NCBI GenBank assembly: GCA_027488855.1
Contig: JAIYAV010000294.1
Span: 1 to 35,736, forward strand
Source of the DNA: Saprospiraceae bacterium
GTDB taxonomy: Bacteria > Bacteroidota > Bacteroidia > Chitinophagales > Saprospiraceae
Length of the DNA: 35,736 bases
Reading direction: 5' to 3'
Positions within the stretch are counted from its first letter, which is position 1, and each line of letters starts with the position of its first letter. Below, in pieces: positions 16,590 through 25,011 of this stretch. Under the pieces are notes generated by a model. That model was not told the DNA's origin. It searched no databases and worked only from the letters and a program-made list of their open reading frames with translations. Made by a program: the position numbers and the translations under genes.

Positions 16590-17204
16590 CTACTCCTCAA
16601 ACCCCTCAAGAATCTCTCCCACATTAAAGCCCGCACCTTCAACTACCTCCACCGTCTCCGTCCAATCAAAAATCTCCCAATGTTTATTCGGCTCAGCAAT
16701 CATGATTTGTTCCGTTTCGGTGTACACCCTGATGACTTTTTGAATTCCATGCTGGTGTAAGTGTTTGGTTTTATCCCGGTAATAAGTAGCCAGGTTTTCA
16801 GCATCAGCTTTGGTATCCACTTCAATTACGATGCTGGGGCGTTCGTTGGCATATTTATTGTAAAGCGAAGTTAGGGTGCCTTTGGGGAAAATCGCGATAT
16901 CCGCAGCACGCCAGTCGTTTTTATCAAATTTGAGCCCGATTTCATTGGTTGTCAAAATGTATTGTTTGCGCAATTGTGTATGGAGGATGGCAAAGATTTC
17001 TCCTACCAAATAGGCCTGCAAAAGGCTACTAGGCATAATTTGTTCTATCGTTTTTTCATTGTTCAATACCTCGCGCCAGCCTCGATAATAAATGGGCTGG
17101 CCATCCACCATTTCGTAGATGAGTGTTTCTGGTACCATCAGGTCTGGTTCAGTCTGTTTTGCTGTTGCGTAAGTGGCGGTAGGTTCGTTTACTTCATGCG
17201 ACAT
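16590..17204 (-). CDS. Uma2 family (DUF820) PD-(D/E)XK nuclease-fold protein
   Basis: This 204-residue protein fits the Uma2/DUF820 restriction-endonuclease-like fold. The catalytic elements are in the expected order: AADIAIFPKGT (Asp102), PSIVIEVDTKAD (Glu128, with Asp130 where the family usually has Leu-Ser-Pro) and the downstream YRDKTKHLHQHGIQKVIRVY helix and strand. The altered EVDTKAD is a deviation but keeps acidic and Lys residues at the site. Uma2 genes are greatly expanded in cyanobacteria and in some Bacteroidota and are often linked to mobile elements; their cellular role is unknown. It heads the minus-strand patch 14918-17204. The first 20 residues are variable and probably disordered. 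Confidence 0.85.
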   Translation of the reverse strand: MSHEVNEPTATYATAKQTEPDLMVPETLIYEMVDGQPIYYRGWREVLNNEKTIEQIMPSSLLQAYLVGEIFAILHTQLRKQYILTTNEIGLKFDKNDWRAADIAIFPKGTLTSLYNKYANERPSIVIEVDTKADAENLATYYRDKTKHLHQHGIQKVIRVYTETEQIMIAEPNKHWEIFDWTETVEVVEGAGFNVGEILEGFEE

Positions 17205-17251
17205 TCAGCTCTATTTTTCTAATTCAAATTTAAGGACATTTATGATCAAAA

Positions 17252-17320
17252 GCCACAAAGGCTCAAAGAAACATCCTGCCAATTTTTGATCAGCACCTTG
17301 TTCCTTTGAGCCTTTGTGGC
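17252..17320 (-). terminator. 17-bp perfect inverted repeat after the CocE-type gene
   Basis: The arms 17252-17268 and 17304-17320 (gccacaaaggctcaaag and its complement) match exactly, and two more A-T pairs follow inside after one mismatch. The loop is about 30-35 nt. On the minus strand the stem is followed by four U residues. It lies 18 nt past the hydrolase stop and is the only plausible end of that transcript. The long loop is unusual for an intrinsic terminator. Confidence 0.5.
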
Positions 17321-17338
17321 CAAAAAATATATTTTCCG

Positions 17339-19231
17339 CTACTTCTTCACCATCGGCAGTCTCACCTGCGAAGGATATTGCGCCGAATGGTGCACATTGT
17401 TGTGCGCCACTACGCCCACCGCTTCATCCCAATTGTTCCCCCCGGTATTCATGTTCCGGTCAAAACGGGGGAAGTTGCTGCTGGAAATTTCGATGCGGAT
17501 GCGGTGCCCTTTTTGGAAAAAGTTGCTAGTCGACATGGCGCTCAGTTCGAGCTTGTACACCTTGCCTTTTTCCATAAACACCTCCTTCTCGTAGCCCTCG
17601 CGGTAGCGCACCCGCTGGATGGTTTCATCCAGGTTGTAGGCTTTGCCATCGGGGTAAACGTCGATCAATTTGATGGTAAAATCCGTGTCTTTTACATCAG
17701 AAGAAACGTAGAGCGTCGTTTCAATAAAGCCACTCACCTCTACACCTTCAGCCAAGGGCTCGGTCGTATACACCAGGATATCGTTGCGGGTCTCCATTTT
17801 TTGCTGGTCAAAAGCGCCACCTTGTATGGCGGTGCCCGTACAGCACACGTTGCCACCGTAGGATGGGACAGGATTTTGCGGATCGTAAGCAAAGGCGTCG
17901 GGGGCATCTTTGGCCGGAGCGGTGGTACTCAATTTGCCATCGCCGTACAAACTATTGGCTCTGCCTCCACTATTGAGGAAATAGGTGGTCATCTGCGCAG
18001 TAGCAGGCGGCCACACCTCGGAGGATTGCCACTTGTTCAAGCCCATCGTGTAATACTGCACCTTGGGTGTTTTGGTCAAAATGCCGTTTTGCTCCCCTTT
18101 CAACCAATAATCAAACCAGCCGTAAGTCAAGTCATCGTAATTCAGGCGGGCATCACCTACGCTGCGCTCACCTACGATGGTATTTTCCGTAGCTCGTTTG
18201 TAAGAACAGTGCAGCACTGGCGCAATCACGAGGTACTGATTGTTGCGCACGTTGGGGTCTTTGGCGGTAGCGCGAACGTGGTTGTACAGTGCAATGTTCG
18301 GACTGCTCGATACATCGTACCAGGAAACAAACCAGAATCCCGGGCGCTCAATCGGCATATTGTCATGGTAAAGCCCACCTTTGTACCAATCCGGGTCATT
18401 GGGCTTGCGGCGAATCATTTTTTCGTAAACGCCCACCGGGCCATTCGCATTTTTGATGATGTCCTGGATGGGCAGGTGCGCCAGGCCTTTGCTCCAATCG
18501 ATCCGAGCCCGTTCAGGATCAAGGTCAAAAGCGCGGGAAGCGCGAATCAATTGCTCCTGAGTGGCGTCTTTGGGAAACATCGGGCGGATCACGTCATTTT
18601 GTACCCCGAAAAGCCAGGCGGTAAACAACATTTGCCCGGCTCCACCACGGTACCAGTTGCCTTGTTCATAAAATTTACCAACCCGACCAACTCCTGCACC
18701 AAAACTTTGGGGGATAAAGGTGGTCAAAGCCGGGTGGTTCAAACCCACCACCGCCATTTGCCATTCAGCAGTGGAGGAGCAACCAATTGGCGCAATCTTG
18801 CCATTGCACCAGCTTTGTTTGGAGAGCCAATCTACTGCGTCGTACCCATCGGTGGTGGGTGGCCCGAGGATATCCCAGTCACCTTCCGAGAAGTAGCGGC
18901 CACGTTCGTTTTGTACCACATAGGCATAGCCCCGTTTCACTGCCTCCAAAGCAGCTTGATAGGTGCCATTGCGATGCTCGCCATCACCCCAGGAATTGAA
19001 GTTGTAGGGTGTTTTGGAAAAAATGACGGGTACTTTTTTGTCGCCTTTGGGGCGGAAAATATCAGTGGCGAGGCGAATGCCATCGCGCATGGGCATCATT
19101 ACTTTTTGATCAACAACTGCAATTTCTTGTAATTGTTTGAGCACATCGGTCGGCACGGCTGAGGCCTGCGACCATAGTTTTGGCGTCATGAGCACGAAGC
19201 CCAAGAGCACATACCATAGTTGATTTTTCAT
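17339..19231 (-). CDS. CocE/NonD family alpha/beta hydrolase (X-Pro dipeptidyl-peptidase-like), exported
   Basis: This 630-residue exported hydrolase has a signal peptide (about 1-22, ending LWSQA). The peptidase S15 fold starts at [18 protein letters not shown]. The nucleophile is Ser152 in [10 protein letters not shown], a variant of the usual GxSYx[23 protein letters not shown] matches the family's oxyanion and lid segment. His is expected in [10 protein letters not shown], where many members have GPWxH. The C-terminal half is a jelly-roll galactose-binding-like domain (about 390-625) ending [16 protein letters not shown]. Related enzymes are alpha-amino acid ester hydrolases, cocaine esterase and glutaryl-7-ACA acylase. 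The start at 19231 is chosen because it gives the signal peptide; an upstream ATG at 19252 adds 7 residues. Confidence 0.88.
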   Translation of the reverse strand: MKNQLWYVLLGFVLMTPKLWSQASAVPTDVLKQLQEIAVVDQKVMMPMRDGIRLATDIFRPKGDKKVPVIFSKTPYNFNSWGDGEHRNGTYQAALEAVKRGYAYVVQNERGRYFSEGDWDILGPPTTDGYDAVDWLSKQSWCNGKIAPIGCSSTAEWQMAVVGLNHPALTTFIPQSFGAGVGRVGKFYEQGNWYRGGAGQMLFTAWLFGVQNDVIRPMFPKDATQEQLIRASRAFDLDPERARIDWSKGLAHLPIQDIIKNANGPVGVYEKMIRRKPNDPDWYKGGLYHDNMPIERPGFWFVSWYDVSSSPNIALYNHVRATAKDPNVRNNQYLVIAPVLHCSYKRATENTIVGERSVGDARLNYDDLTYGWFDYWLKGEQNGILTKTPKVQYYTMGLNKWQSSEVWPPATAQMTTYFLNSGGRANSLYGDGKLSTTAPAKDAPDAFAYDPQNPVPSYGGNVCCTGTAIQGGAFDQQKMETRNDILVYTTEPLAEGVEVSGFIETTLYVSSDVKDTDFTIKLIDVYPDGKAYNLDETIQRVRYREGYEKEVFMEKGKVYKLELSAMSTSNFFQKGHRIRIEISSSNFPRFDRNMNTGGNNWDEAVGVVAHNNVHHSAQYPSQVRLPMVKK

Positions 19232-19272
19232 ACTAAAGCTATCTGGTTTCACAAAGTTGAAAGCTAAGCAAT

Positions 19273-19368
19273 AGCTGGCAAAAATGGATAACCATTTTGC
19301 AGCTCAGTGATAAATAGCTGACAAAATCGGAAACTAGCTGCTGATAGCTGACTGCTCAAAGCTGATGG
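19273..19368 (-). repeat. Imperfect hairpin and short AGCTG direct repeats between two genes
   Basis: Positions 19273-19304 fold into a 13-bp hairpin with two one-base bulges (agctg-caaaa-tgg and its complement) and a 4-nt loop. It is followed by at least five scattered tagctg or agctg copies up to 19368. This fills the 137-nt gap after the 19369-20184 gene. No U-run is present. It may be a terminator or a decaying simple repeat. Confidence 0.4.
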
Positions 19369-20184
19369 CTACGACCGCTTACCCAATTGCACATTCAAGA
19401 ACAAATTCAAGAACAAAGGTTGGTTTTTTACATTGGGCGCAGTCTCTGTCTCAATCAGGATGGGTACCTTTTGAAAGTAAAAATCGGCCATGATGCCTAC
19501 TTCAAAAGCTTTGACAAACTCATCAAAAGCACCCCAGTCAAAATGCAGGGCAACTTTGGCGTGACCGCCGGGTAGGAAACGGGATTCACCCAAACCCTTC
19601 GAAAAACCATCCGCACCGTAAATGCTGTTGATGTCGAGGAAGCGGTTTTCGTTCTCGGCAGAATATTTTTCACTGCGGAAATTGCGGTTGAAATCTTCGG
19701 GCACGTAGCGCAGCAGCAAATAATAGGGTTTGAGAATCCCTAAACTGGCACCAGCCGAATAATCCAGGCCCAGCGCCAAACCTTTGCGGCGTGCTTTTTC
19801 AGAGAGGTAGCGCTTTTCGCCAAAAGTAGCGCGTAGCGCATAAAAATTATTTTGTTTGCCGTAAACAAAGCCCCGGAAAGCGCCTTCCAGCGCGGCAATT
19901 TGATTGCTTTTGTTTTGGCGGGTTTCGCGCACGTGTTTGAGTTCCCCCAACTCAATGCCCCAATAGGTGGTACGATTGTAAGCCCGAATGTTGCCAAATT
20001 GCACACCAGCGGCGATGCCATTGGTGTGTGGTTTGAAATTGAAGGCAAATTCTTTGTTGTAAACGACACCTTTGCGGCTTTGGTAGTTGTTTTGCCCCAG
20101 GGAAAGTGTCTGTTGAGCACTTGCCAGTAGGGGCAAAATCAAGGCGATGCCAAGGCTTATGTAGCGTATGTTGATGTTTTTCAT
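19369..20184 (-). CDS. Exported, probably outer-membrane beta-barrel protein
   Basis: This 271-residue protein has a clear signal peptide (about 1-23, ILPLLASAQQ). Alternating hydrophobic and polar residues follow, in short strands such as GIAAGVQFGNIRAYNRTTYWGIELG and AKVALHFDWGAFDE. The last strand ends PLFLNLFLNVQLGKRS, the pattern of a small outer-membrane beta-barrel. I do not recognise a named family; many Bacteroidota genomes encode such proteins without known role. It is transcribed toward the CocE-type gene but is separated by a repeat-filled gap. Confidence 0.7.
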   Translation of the reverse strand: MKNINIRYISLGIALILPLLASAQQTLSLGQNNYQSRKGVVYNKEFAFNFKPHTNGIAAGVQFGNIRAYNRTTYWGIELGELKHVRETRQNKSNQIAALEGAFRGFVYGKQNNFYALRATFGEKRYLSEKARRKGLALGLDYSAGASLGILKPYYLLLRYVPEDFNRNFRSEKYSAENENRFLDINSIYGADGFSKGLGESRFLPGGHAKVALHFDWGAFDEFVKAFEVGIMADFYFQKVPILIETETAPNVKNQPLFLNLFLNVQLGKRS

Positions 20185-20331
20185 TTTCTTAAGGTTAAAT
20201 TCGCTAAGATGGTATTAACTTTAAAACATATCAGGGGCTAAATGTTTACTTACCCTTGATTTAAATGTACGATTTTTTGAGAAAAGGGATACACTTTGTA
20301 CCCTGTTTTTCCAAAAAAGACAAATTTCCGT

Positions 20332-21654
20332 ATGCAGATCACCATTTTTAGCACCAATCCTTCACCACGCCTGGACTACGTACTCAAGGTTTTTTTTGAG
20401 CACCTGTCTGTACATACTTATACCTTTACTTACGATAAAAACAGCTACCTCAGTTCTGCTGGAGCCAAAATAAATTACAGCAAAGTATCGATAGATCCTA
20501 CTGAGCTGTGGATCGTTCCAGAAACATTGCTGTTTCAAACCAGTCTGCAACACCACCCTGTACAGGTAAATTGGGTCAAAGGTTGCCCTTGGTTGAGTTT
20601 TGATGAAAAAAATGCGGGGCATATGCCCGCTGATCCTTTTGCCAGTAGTTTTTACCTATTGAGTCGTTATGAAGAATACCTGCCTTTTGTGGCGGATCAG
20701 CATGGTCGTTTTAGTGCGGCACAAAGTTTGGCCAAGCGGGAAGGCTTTTTACAAATGGCGGTGGTACAACGCTGGTTGAATTCACTTTTAGAAACTTTGC
20801 AGCAAAAATACCCTGACTTCGTACATCAGCCCTTGCCTTATCAATTCGCGCCTACGTATGATGTGGACATGCCCTGGGCTTTTTGTTATCGGCCCTGGTG
20901 GAAACAGTGGGGGGGAAGCCTGAAGGATTTGCTTTTGGGTAAAAAACAGCGTTGGCAAGATCGCAGTAGAGCCATTAAAAATCCCGAGGCTGATCCATTT
21001 TATACATTTCCTCAATTGCACAAGTGGCATGAAAAAAATGGCCTAAGCCCCCGTTTTTTTCTGCTCATGGGCGATGCCGCGCAATACGATACCAATCCGT
21101 CCTCTGATTTGCCTGCTCAACAGGCGCTGATTCGGGATTTGGCAGCACGTTATCCCTTGGGCATTCACCCTTCCTACCTGTCCAATATTGAGCCCGCGCG
21201 GCTGATGATGGAAAAACAACGGTTGGAAAAAATTAGCCAACAAACCATCACCCATAGCCGTCAGCATTTCCTCAAATTGCACTTGCCGGAAACTTACCGC
21301 CGCTTGATTGCAGCGGGCATTCAAGCTGATTATTCGATGGGTTACGCCGATGATACTGGGTTCCGTGCGGGCACTGCGGTACCTTTTCCCTGGTATGACC
21401 TAGAGCGTGAAGCATGCACCAATTTGATGGTACATCCTTTTATAGCAATGGATGTAACCTTGCAGCAATACCTGGGTTTCAGTGCTGAAGAAGCCTACTC
21501 TAGCTTGCAGGATTTGCACCAGGAAGTAAAACAGGTAGGTGGCCCTTTTTGCCTGCTTTGGCACAACAGCTCTTTTTACGCCGAAGATGGTTGGGCGGGC
21601 TGGGGGGAAATGTATGAGCGTGTACTTCAACTTGCAAAAACAAGTACAAGCTAG
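20332..21654 (+). CDS. Polysaccharide deacetylase family protein with N-terminal DUF7033-like domain
   Basis: This 440-residue protein has no signal peptide. The N-terminal part (1 to about 165), with DPFASSFYLLSRYEEYLP, matches the domain that precedes the NodB-like domain in a Bacteroidota-specific deacetylase group. The C-terminal NodB-like part has its metal and catalytic motifs: FAPTYDVDMPW (Asp pair), GIHPSYLSN (His motif), YSMGYADDTGFRAGTAVPF (motif 3) and LWHNSSF near the end. These enzymes remove acetyl groups from polysaccharides or lipid-linked sugars, often in exopolysaccharide or surface-glycan pathways. The start at 20332 (MQITIF) is chosen because the upstream in-frame ATG adds only 12 unlikely residues. 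Confidence 0.85.
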   Translation: MQITIFSTNPSPRLDYVLKVFFEHLSVHTYTFTYDKNSYLSSAGAKINYSKVSIDPTELWIVPETLLFQTSLQHHPVQVNWVKGCPWLSFDEKNAGHMPADPFASSFYLLSRYEEYLPFVADQHGRFSAAQSLAKREGFLQMAVVQRWLNSLLETLQQKYPDFVHQPLPYQFAPTYDVDMPWAFCYRPWWKQWGGSLKDLLLGKKQRWQDRSRAIKNPEADPFYTFPQLHKWHEKNGLSPRFFLLMGDAAQYDTNPSSDLPAQQALIRDLAARYPLGIHPSYLSNIEPARLMMEKQRLEKISQQTITHSRQHFLKLHLPETYRRLIAAGIQADYSMGYADDTGFRAGTAVPFPWYDLEREACTNLMVHPFIAMDVTLQQYLGFSAEEAYSSLQDLHQEVKQVGGPFCLLWHNSSFYAEDGWAGWGEMYERVLQLAKTSTS

Positions 21655-21673
21655 AATTTTAATGCCTGCATTT

Positions 21674-21791
21674 CTAAGGTGACCCCTAAGGTGAACTAAG
21701 GTGTCTTAGGTGGTGAAAAAGAAAAACCTGCGCAGCAGGGCAAATGTATTCACCACCTAAGACACCTTAGATACCTTAGGATTCACCTCAG
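21674..21791. terminator. Long composite palindrome filling a convergent gap
   Basis: The perfect inner arms 21696-21717 and 21749-21770 (22 bp) are flanked by further complementary sequence, so the whole of 21674-21717 pairs with 21749-21791 with few mismatches. Each arm is built from copies of ctaaggtg (at 21674, 21686 and 21696) and their complements. The gap lies between two convergent stop codons (21654 and 21794), so the element probably works as a bidirectional terminator. Confidence 0.6.
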
Positions 21792-21793
21792 AT

Positions 21794-22123
21794 TCATTCG
21801 GCCAAAAACCGGAAAACCCGCTCCAAGGGCTGCACCACCGGCGAGTTATCCGCATTCACCTCCATGATATCCGCCATATAATCCCACCATTCACGCATGA
21901 CAGGCAAACCCGGCAGCAGATCTACACTGTGATCAATCCGGCGCTTTTGATAGGCAAAAAGATGCCCAGTGTGAGGTTCCAAAAAGATTTGGTAATCCAA
22001 AATCCCGGCCTCTTTGATCGCAGCGGATAACTCCGGCCAGATTTCGTCGTGCCGGCGTTGGTACTCTACCTCGTTGCCTTTGATGAGGTAGAGTACAAAA
22101 GCGATTTCTTCAGTGTTTGTCAT
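21794..22123 (-). CDS. rhaM: L-rhamnose mutarotase
   Basis: This 109-residue cytosolic protein of the DUF718/RhaM family has the E. coli-like signatures EYQRRHDEIWPEL (Tyr21 and His25, the residues implicated in sugar binding and catalysis), YQIFLEPHTGHLFAY and WWDYMADIM-VNADNSP. It interconverts the alpha and beta anomers of L-rhamnose so that isomerase receives the right form. It starts 13 nt after the rhamnosidase stop, so the two are translationally close and in one operon. The presence of rhaM supports L-rhamnose as the sugar released by the upstream hydrolase. Confidence 0.93.
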   Translation of the reverse strand: MTNTEEIAFVLYLIKGNEVEYQRRHDEIWPELSAAIKEAGILDYQIFLEPHTGHLFAYQKRRIDHSVDLLPGLPVMREWWDYMADIMEVNADNSPVVQPLERVFRFLAE

Positions 22124-22136
22124 GATGTTGAACGCT

Positions 22137-24866
22137 TTACAAACTTTGAAACTTTAATTTTACTGGCCCTTTCAAACCAGAAGGCACGGGCGCCCAATTG
22201 GAGGCATCAAAAGGCTGATAGCGGATGTCCACAATATTGATGTCGTAGAATTTTTTCCAGGGTGTTTTTTGCCGATCCAGGTAACGTATCCGATTGGCCG
22301 AGAGGTTGGTCACTTCAATCTGGATGGTATTTTCTTTTTGCAAAACCCCCTCCGGCACATTGAGCACAAAGGGCAAACTCCACACTGGACCCAGGTCGCG
22401 GCCATTGATACTTACCTTCGCCATTTCCCGCACATCACCCAAGTCCAAGCGCGCAGGCTTTCCAACCTGGAATTCGAACAAGGAAAAGCTGAAACTATAA
22501 CGCGCAATTCCACTAAAATACTGCGCCATGGTATCTGGGGCGAGGGTCCAGGAAGCCAGGGTGTCGGCTTGATAGCCTTTGGGGACAAAGGGTTTGCCGT
22601 TCAAAAACTCCACTTTCCAGGGCCCGGTGAAATCCTTCACATCGGCTTCTTCAAAAGGCAGTGGCCAACGGGTGAGGGTACTGTCCACCCGGTCCAGCGT
22701 TTCGACGAAGATGCTGGAACCCGGTGCCAGTTGCAAAAAGGTCTCTATGCCATTCGGGAGCACGTTTCTGAAACCCTCCCAACCAATTTGTTGGCTTAAG
22801 GGGTCGTATAATTTCACCATTTTGGCATTACTCGCCAAACGAACTCGGCCTTCTTTAAATCTACCAGACAAATTGCTAATGAAGTACAAAGTGCCTTTGT
22901 CGGTCTTTTTTCGGATAAAAGACAAGCCCTTTTCAGCCAGGAATTCCCGACGCACACCAGCCTTGCTCAGGGCTGCCCCCAAATCTCGGACTAAGGTGAT
23001 TTGAAAATTAGACATTAAAGCCTGCATGGCTTTTTGTCGCTCATCGAAATTGTTCCAGCCATTCACCGTACGGGGTAATTTTGCTTCAAACAGTATCGAG
23101 GCACCGGCCTGTTTGAGTCGAACCAAAGCTTCGAGTGTCGCCAGAGAAATGTATTCGGTTATGGGCAAAACCAAAGACTTGTAACGAGCACCACCCGTGG
23201 AAACCAAGACGCCATTTTCAACTTTTAAACCCTGAATTTGCCGATCAGAAACAAAATCAAAAGCCAGACCTTGGGCACTCATCCAGGCTGAAGTTCGCCC
23301 AAACGGACTGTCTTTTATGTCGTGCACCATCGAGTGAACCTCCATGGGGTGAGTCTTTCCTTTGCGCCCGGCGGCATGCCAAACGTCGTAAACAGGGAAA
23401 TAAAGCAACACGTCATTGTCTGGTTTGGCGGCTTGCAAGCGGCTTTGGCTGCGCTCGATGTAGGCGTTCAATTGTGGCAAAAAGGGCCAGAAATGACTTT
23501 GTTGGTTAAAATTGGTGGAGGCATAAAACAACCAGCCCGGAAACTCGGCTGCGGGCGGAGAATAAGGTACGCCGTGGTAAAAAATATGGTTGACCCCGGA
23601 TACCAAACACTCGTCTACAATGGGTTTGACTTGCGAGAGCGCTACTTTGAAGTGATTGCCTAGCCAGGTGGCGGTTTCGCAGGACACCATTTTGCGCCCT
23701 GCAACATGCGCTGCCGAGGCGGCCCACTTGATCACAAAAGCATCGGGTTCGCCAAAACGTTTGACTTCATAATCAGGGTCTACGCGGTAACCAGGAATGC
23801 CGTAGGGTTTGCTGCCAAAAAACTCGGTTTCGGGTACATCAGAAGCGGCGTAGAGATCGAGCAGGTTGGCGGGAGCCCCATGCGCTTCGTTGCGTACGAT
23901 TTTGCCAAACTGCTTGCCTAGGGCCATCAGCGGCTTGGTGAAGTCTTCCAGCAAGACGTCGGAAATGGTCTCATGGTAATCGGCCCACACCCGTTTTTCT
24001 CTATCGGTGATGGCAGTGTCCTGCGCCAGCACATCCAGGTGGGTCAGCAAGTCATAACCGCGCAGTTGTTGGAATTTTTGCACAAAAGTGCTGGTCCAGT
24101 TGGCACCGTATACTTCGTAGGAATCGTTGTAAAAAGCCCGTACGCCGTAGTTTTTGGCCACAAACACCTGAGCAAAGGTTTGAAAGTAGGTTTTGATGGC
24201 CGTGGCGTTGAAGTGGTCAAGCACCCAACCTTCGGCACCAGGGGCGGCTCGTTTTACTTTTTGCCCGGTGGGCATTTGGTACAGGGCATAAAGATTGCTT
24301 TCCTGCGGGTGTTCCCAGGTGATGCCTTTGCTGATGTCCAGTTTTTTGATAAAAGCCTTGTAGGAATAGGCCGAAACGGCGACAAGTTTGGCACCCTTCC
24401 ATTTTTCAGGAACAGCGGGCAATTGGGTGATTTTTTCATTGGCCTTCACTTCAATGCTTTGCACCTGAAAGGCTTGTGCGGCATCTTGTGGTTTGACTTG
24501 TGCGCCGCCAAAGGGCCAGCCAGTGCCCAGGGTCATGTCGATGCCCAAACCCAGTCTTTTGGCCTCGGTACAGGTGTAATCCAACATGGACAACCACTGC
24601 GGACTGAGGTAGGGGATAAAATTGGCTTCTTCGCCTTTCACACCGTATATAGGAATGATGTGCAAGCCCCCAAAACCGGCTGCCGAAAAATCTTCGAGGT
24701 TTTTTTTGAGGTCGGCTTTGTTGACGGCACTGCCCATCCACCACCAGTAGGCCCAGGGCTTGGCGGAATTGACTTGTGCATGGAGGAAAAAGGGAAGAAT
24801 GAGGAGTAATGAGAGGGTGGTGAAAAGCTTGGATAAGCTCGGTAAGTGGAAAAATGACTTGGACAT
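22137..24866 (-). CDS. GH106-type alpha-L-rhamnosidase, exported
   Basis: This 909-residue exported glycoside hydrolase has a signal peptide (about 1-30, ending FFLHAQ). The catalytic (beta/alpha)8 region opens with PWAYWWWMGSAVNK and GFGGLHIIPIYGVKGEE, signatures of GH106 enzymes. Further family motifs are FYNDSYEVYGANW, RNEAHGAPANLLDLYAASDVPETEFFG and a C-terminal beta-sandwich with ARLDLGDVREMAKVSINGRDLG. Acidic residues in EAHG and PETE are the likely catalytic or calcium-binding ones. It would act in the periplasm or at the outer membrane on rhamnose-containing plant or microbial glycans (for example pectin or exopolysaccharide). It forms an operon with rhaM 13 nt downstream. No PUL-type SusC/SusD pair lies nearby. 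Confidence 0.9.
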   Translation of the reverse strand: MSKSFFHLPSLSKLFTTLSLLLILPFFLHAQVNSAKPWAYWWWMGSAVNKADLKKNLEDFSAAGFGGLHIIPIYGVKGEEANFIPYLSPQWLSMLDYTCTEAKRLGLGIDMTLGTGWPFGGAQVKPQDAAQAFQVQSIEVKANEKITQLPAVPEKWKGAKLVAVSAYSYKAFIKKLDISKGITWEHPQESNLYALYQMPTGQKVKRAAPGAEGWVLDHFNATAIKTYFQTFAQVFVAKNYGVRAFYNDSYEVYGANWTSTFVQKFQQLRGYDLLTHLDVLAQDTAITDREKRVWADYHETISDVLLEDFTKPLMALGKQFGKIVRNEAHGAPANLLDLYAASDVPETEFFGSKPYGIPGYRVDPDYEVKRFGEPDAFVIKWAASAAHVAGRKMVSCETATWLGNHFKVALSQVKPIVDECLVSGVNHIFYHGVPYSPPAAEFPGWLFYASTNFNQQSHFWPFLPQLNAYIERSQSRLQAAKPDNDVLLYFPVYDVWHAAGRKGKTHPMEVHSMVHDIKDSPFGRTSAWMSAQGLAFDFVSDRQIQGLKVENGVLVSTGGARYKSLVLPITEYISLATLEALVRLKQAGASILFEAKLPRTVNGWNNFDERQKAMQALMSNFQITLVRDLGAALSKAGVRREFLAEKGLSFIRKKTDKGTLYFISNLSGRFKEGRVRLASNAKMVKLYDPLSQQIGWEGFRNVLPNGIETFLQLAPGSSIFVETLDRVDSTLTRWPLPFEEADVKDFTGPWKVEFLNGKPFVPKGYQADTLASWTLAPDTMAQYFSGIARYSFSFSLFEFQVGKPARLDLGDVREMAKVSINGRDLGPVWSLPFVLNVPEGVLQKENTIQIEVTNLSANRIRYLDRQKTPWKKFYDINIVDIRYQPFDASNWAPVPSGLKGPVKLKFQSL

Positions 24867-24937
24867 GCGCAGTAGGTAATTTTGTTGAACAAGTTAGGGG
24901 GGTAAAGGTAAGATACTTTCCTGGGAAAATCGAAGTG

Positions 24938-24985
24938 CAAAAGCGACATGATAGTAGAAACCGCACTGCTATCATGTCGCTTTTG
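24938..24985 (-). terminator. 20-bp stem, 8-nt loop hairpin between oxidoreductase and rhamnosidase
   Basis: The arms 24938-24954 and 24969-24985 are exactly complementary over 17 bp, and three more inner pairs (one G-U) leave an 8-nt loop. The hairpin is AAAAGCG- at one foot and CGCTTTT- at the other, so it can function on either strand. It lies 26 nt past the oxidoreductase stop and 71 nt before the rhamnosidase ATG. This suggests the two genes are uncoupled or only partly coupled. Confidence 0.6.
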
Positions 24986-25011
24986 AACGCATTAAGCAAA
25001 ACAAAATGCCA

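Noticed and set aside
17306..19132. A 608-residue open frame on the plus strand
   Set aside because: It lies wholly opposite the CocE-type hydrolase gene and has no domain or signal. The long open frame follows from the codon use of the real gene.
21655..21793. Direct repeats as attachment sites of an integrated element
   Set aside because: The copies are arms of one palindrome in a single gap, with no integrase or matching distant copy in the window.
23973..24809. A 278-residue plus-strand frame
   Set aside because: It is antisense to the rhamnosidase and shows only reversed coding bias.
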